DNA of 8,039 nucleotides. Source: Chloroflexota bacterium (GTDB lineage Bacteria; Chloroflexota; Dehalococcoidia; DSTF01; JACRBR01). The stretch is from NCBI GenBank assembly GCA_016213125.1, contig JACRBR010000358.1:1-8039 (forward strand), in the 5' to 3' direction. Numbering within the stretch: the stretch's first letter is position 1; every line of letters begins with the position of its first letter. Below are positions 5,619 to 8,039 of this stretch, piece by piece. The notes beneath the pieces are model-generated. The model did no database searches. It saw only the letters and a list, made by a program, of their open reading frames with translations, and was not told the DNA's origin. Both the position numbers and the translations under genes were made by a program.

Positions 5619-6766
5619 GAGACGATCACGCTGGCATTGTGCCCCAGCCCAAAGGCGTTCACCATCGCCTTCGTCCCGTGTAGCCGGCGCACGTCCCCGG
5701 TCACGACCTCCAGATCGCCGCAGTCCGGATCCTGCTCGTCGAGGTTCAGCGTCGGCGGGATGAGGCCGGCCTGCAGCGAGTAGACCGCCGCCACCAGGTT
5801 CATCGCGCCGGACGCGCCCAGCGTGTGGCCCAGCGCACCCTTGATCGCCGTCACCCAGAGCTTATCGGTGTTCGGCCCCCAGATGCGGCGGATCGCCTTC
5901 CCCTCGACAGCATCGATGGCGTTCCCGCCGGCGCTGCCGAAGATCACGTCGATCTCGCCCTGCAGTGTCAGGTCCCACTTGATGAGCGCCTTCTGCATCG
6001 CCCGCGCGGCGTCGATCTCGTTCGCGGCCGGACGCACGACGGGCGCGCGGCTGAACGACGCGCCGTAGCCGTCGACGTATGCCAGGATGTGCGCGCCGCG
6101 CCGCACCGCCACCTCCTCCGCCTCGAGCACCACCATCGCCGCGCCCTCGCTCAGCACGATGCCGTTGCGGTCGCGATCGTACGGCCGCGACGCGCGCTCC
6201 GGCTCGGCGTTGCGGCGCGCGAGCATGCTAGCGTAGCGGGCGAGGCCCTCGGGGGTGACCGGCGCATCCGCCCCCCCGGCGACGGCGATCGCGCACTCCT
6301 CGCGCCGCACCCACTCGGCCGCTTCGCCGATGGCCATAAGCCCGCCGGCCGCCCCGGCCGAGATGTGCAGCACCGGCCCCGCCGCGCTCACCGTCCGCGC
6401 CACCGTGGCCGCCGTTGCGACATGACCCTCCGGCAGCTCCGTGCCCAACGCCACGCCGATCTGCGAGACCGTCTCGTTCGTGATGGGGACCGCCGCCTGG
6501 ATCAGCGCTTGGATCGCGGCGTCGGCGGCGAACAGCGCCCGCCGGTCCATCGTGGCCGCGGCCTCGGCGTCCATGTCCGTGCGCGGCGCGTAGTCCCGCA
6601 CCTCCCCGCCGATCCTTACGTCGAGGGCCGACGCGTCGAACCCAACGATCGCCGCGACAGCGCTCCGCCCGTCCGAGAGCCCCGCCCACAGCCCGTCCGC
6701 GGTCCGCCCAAACGGCGAAACGGCGCCAACGCCCGTAATGCACACGCGCTTCGCTTCGTCACCCAT
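5609..6766 (-). CDS. FabF-like beta-ketoacyl synthase homologue lacking catalytic Cys and His (chain-length-factor-like)
   Basis: A 385-residue protein with the full thiolase-fold ketosynthase outline: RVCITGVGAVSPFG (7-20), the nucleophile elbow region (131-149), AVAGGADAPVTPEGLARY (161-178), RPYDRDRNGIVLSEGAAMVVLE (194-215), IKGALGHTLGASGAMN (308-323) and NAFGLGHNAS (370-379). Active FabF enzymes use Cys-His-His: here the TACASG elbow reads SAGAAG, so the nucleophile is Gly138, and the NAHGTST block reads IFGSAGGN, so the first His is Gly277. Lys309 and His314 remain. It therefore cannot condense acyl chains by the normal route. It resembles chain-length factors (KS-beta), which lack the Cys and pair with an active KS-alpha; no such partner is in the window. 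The ATG at 6766 is preferred over the 6805 alternative because the family begins near RVCITG and a -10 box sits 6 bases upstream. Confidence 0.88.
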   Translation of the reverse strand: MGDEAKRVCITGVGAVSPFGRTADGLWAGLSDGRSAVAAIVGFDASALDVRIGGEVRDYAPRTDMDAEAAATMDRRALFAADAAIQALIQAAVPITNETVSQIGVALGTELPEGHVATAATVARTVSAAGPVLHISAGAAGGLMAIGEAAEWVRREECAIAVAGGADAPVTPEGLARYASMLARRNAEPERASRPYDRDRNGIVLSEGAAMVVLEAEEVAVRRGAHILAYVDGYGASFSRAPVVRPAANEIDAARAMQKALIKWDLTLQGEIDVIFGSAGGNAIDAVEGKAIRRIWGPNTDKLWVTAIKGALGHTLGASGAMNLVAAVYSLQAGLIPPTLNLDEQDPDCGDLEVVTGDVRRLHGTKAMVNAFGLGHNASVIVSRP

Positions 6767-6778
6767 GCGTTGAAGGTA
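6767..6778 (-). promoter_or_regulatory. Leaderless-type promoter of the ketosynthase-like gene
   Basis: On the minus strand TACCTT (6778-6773) lies exactly 6 bases before the ATG at 6766, with no Shine-Dalgarno sequence and no convincing -35. It repeats the arrangement before the SRPBCC and DUF3291 genes and supports the start at 6766. Confidence 0.45.
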
Positions 6779-6861
6779 CCGGAACTGGCGAGCGAGTGGG
6801 GGCAAAGCAGCGACAGGTCACCTTCTCCCGCCGCGACACTGTCGACTATCGAGCCGAGGTT

Positions 6862-7473
6862 CTACGCGAGTGTTGGCAGGGCGCCCAGTTGGCGTAACAA
6901 CTGTTCCCAGTGTCCAACTGCCGCTCTCACTAGACTGTCGAAGTCACCGATGAAACTACCTTCATCGTCCAGTACCCGCCCAGTCAAGACCGCCTTCGCC
7001 GAGCCCGAGCCAACGATGCGAGGTGTACCATCGGCGTTGAGAGTCATCCCGACACTCGAACCCTTTTCGCTTCCCGTCCTGAGTTCTAGGACCCTTCTCA
7101 CATCAACGAGCGTCGGGGACCTCCGTGAGTGTCCACGGTCCCGCGGCGGACCATGCTTGTCTCTGTTTGACAGATCCATGATCACGCGGATTTCGAACGA
7201 AGCTTTGACGGCGTCGTCTACCAGCCCCGGGTTCTTGCCGTTTGTCTTAGCCCACCCTCGGGCATGGTTACCAACATTAGTTACGTTGTGGATGAGAGAG
7301 TAGGCCACGTTCTCTATCTCCGCTGGAGTAAGTCCGCCCGAGAAGTCCTGAAACCCACCGACGAACCGATCGGACTTCAGGGCTTGTGCCCTAAGGTTGG
7401 CCATGTCCTGTTCTTCCGCAGCGTCAAAGGCCGCGTAGATGCGCCCGATCCTTTGGTGCAGATTGTCAGTCAC
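6862..7473 (-). CDS. Hypothetical protein with D-L-x-N-x-D-K-H motif, in a lower-GC island
   Basis: A 203-residue protein I do not recognise with certainty. The N-terminal half (residues 1-110) is predicted helical: one helix around DNLHQRIGRIYAAFDAAEEQD, another around AEIENVAYSLIHNVTNVGNHARGWAK, and a third ending in VIMDLSNRDKHG (97-108). An N-x-x-K-H motif at the end of a helix occurs in several uncharacterised families that recall HEPN-like helical proteins, but the canonical HEPN R-x4-6-H is not clear here. The C-terminal half is probably beta-rich (SVGMTLNADGTPRIVGSGSAKAV, two segments) and ends in a helix (HWEQLLRQLGALP). It starts at GTG with a weak GGGGCGG 4 bases upstream. Sampled G+C is about 47-62%, against about 80% in the ketosynthase-like gene, so it was probably acquired by transfer. 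A defence role is possible but only a guess. Confidence 0.7.
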   Translation of the reverse strand: MTDNLHQRIGRIYAAFDAAEEQDMANLRAQALKSDRFVGGFQDFSGGLTPAEIENVAYSLIHNVTNVGNHARGWAKTNGKNPGLVDDAVKASFEIRVIMDLSNRDKHGPPRDRGHSRRSPTLVDVRRVLELRTGSEKGSSVGMTLNADGTPRIVGSGSAKAVLTGRVLDDEGSFIGDFDSLVRAAVGHWEQLLRQLGALPTLA

Positions 7474-7520
7474 TTGCCGCCCCTATTTTCCGGTGTCCCT
7501 AGGTCGTGATCCTCCGCTAG

Positions 7521-7645
7521 CCTACCCCTGGTCGAAATACGGCAGGTAACTGGCCGATCGCTTGCTGACCCCTGCACTAACGAGCAGCAGGCTGTGCAGC
7601 GGCCGCACCTAGTCCCGCCTCCCGCCTCCCCGCACCTACCCCTGG
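7521..7645. repeat. 11-bp direct repeat bracketing the 7532-7634 intergenic stretch
   Basis: CCTACCCCTGG occurs at 7521-7531 and again at 7635-7645, where it includes the permease stop codon. The whole gap 7474-7635 between the hypothetical protein and the permease has no gene or recognisable promoter. The repeat might mark a duplicated 3' end of the permease left by insertion of the neighbouring lower-GC island, or be chance. Confidence 0.25.
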
Positions 7646-8039
7646 CGCTTCAGCCGCCCCGTCTTCTTCGCCCAGCGCTCGCACCACGCGAACGTCAGCA
7701 TCCCCGCCGGGATCAGCACCACGCCGAACGCCGCCAGCGCCACCAGCTCCTGCCACAGCCCGCCGAACCCCTGCCCGTCGATGATGGCGCCGCGGATCCC
7801 GTTGAGGATGTACGTAGCCGGCGAGATGTGCGCCGACCACTGGAGCCACTCCGGCAGTACCGCCACCTCGTAATACACGCCGGACACCAGCAGCACGAAC
7901 GCCTGGATCATCATCGACATCTGCTGCCCGCGCTCCGGATAGAGCATCGGCAGGATGCCGGAGAAGATCGCCAGCCCCGCCACGCTGAAGCTGCCGACAA
8001 GCAGCACCGCCGCCGCCGCGCCCCAGTCCGCCTGCGAGA
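7636..8039 (-). CDS. ABC-2 type transporter permease, C-terminal part (5' end beyond window)
   Basis: The frame is open from the right edge of the window to the TAG at 7638-7636 and gives the last 133 residues of a membrane protein. Three hydrophobic helices are visible: GAAAAVLLVGSFSVAGLAIF, then MIQAFVLLVSGVYY, then ELVALAAFGVVLIPAGMLTF. Between the second and third is the block LPEWLQWSAHISPATYILNG with IRGAIIDG, the conserved C-terminal signature of ABC-2 permeases used in export of drugs, polysaccharides or lipids. The tail (ERWAKKTGRLKRQG) is positively charged, consistent with a cytoplasmic end. A GTG at 8007 is an internal codon, not a start, because the transmembrane region continues upstream of it. 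The substrate cannot be told; the ATPase gene is expected upstream, outside the window. Confidence 0.88.
   Translation of the reverse strand, partial: SQADWGAAAAVLLVGSFSVAGLAIFSGILPMLYPERGQQMSMMIQAFVLLVSGVYYEVAVLPEWLQWSAHISPATYILNGIRGAIIDGQGFGGLWQELVALAAFGVVLIPAGMLTFAWCERWAKKTGRLKRQG

Noticed and set aside
3927..6796. 12-mer CTGGCGAGCGAG at 3927-3938 and at 6785-6796, near two promoters
   Set aside because: The copies are in opposite orientation relative to the genes they precede, and a few repeated 12-mers are expected by chance in 8 kb of G+C-rich sequence.
6767..6805. Upstream start (6805) for the ketosynthase homologue
   Set aside because: The 13 added residues precede the normal family start and the -10 box would then be inside the gene.
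5825..7303. 492-aa open frame on the plus strand
   Set aside because: It is antisense to the ketosynthase homologue and the hypothetical protein, and its sequence is Arg/His/Asp-rich shadow-type without motifs.

Overview
The window comes from a high-GC bacterium. Sampled 60-base blocks run from about 73% to 82% G+C in most genes, but 47-62% in one of them. Leaderless starts, a GlnR-like nitrogen box upstream of amt, and the mix of families (ECF sigma factor, DUF302, DUF3291, SRPBCC) would suit an actinobacterium or a Chloroflexota member. Nothing here fixes the phylum. There are no RNA genes, CRISPR arrays, transposases or phage genes.

Layout. Bases 1-1231 (minus) hold nearly all of an ammonium transporter (Amt) whose last residues lie beyond the left edge. 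A 241-bp divergent intergenic region (1232-1472) carries a GlnR-like array of half-sites facing amt, a perfect 12-bp palindrome, and a textbook ECF-type promoter (TGTAAC-N16-CGTC) facing right. That promoter reads into a 363-aa protein that joins an ECF sigma factor to a zinc-finger (ZAS/zf-HC2) anti-sigma-like domain. Its stop overlaps the start (ATGA) of a 444-aa FAD-dependent oxidoreductase of the phytoene-desaturase/amine-oxidase superfamily, so the two form a coupled operon (1473-3895). A small SRPBCC-fold protein (3974-4525, plus) follows and converges on a minus-strand DUF302 protein (4531-4926). The 5-bp gap between them lies in a 14-bp palindrome.

Upstream on the minus strand are a DUF3291 protein (4985-5479), a FabF-like ketosynthase homologue (5609-6766) that has lost its catalytic cysteine and first catalytic histidine, an unrecognised 203-aa protein in a lower-GC island (6862-7473), and the C-terminal part of an ABC-2 transporter permease (7636-8039, running off the right edge).

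How the parts may work together. The sigma/anti-sigma fusion with its own matching promoter and a coupled flavoenzyme looks like a self-contained, autoregulated, possibly redox- or metal-responsive unit. This is the most interesting object in the window. Amt is probably under separate nitrogen control. Three genes (SRPBCC, DUF3291, ketosynthase-like) share the same leaderless arrangement, a TANNNT box exactly 6 bases before ATG with no Shine-Dalgarno sequence. No pathway links the right-hand genes on sequence evidence alone.
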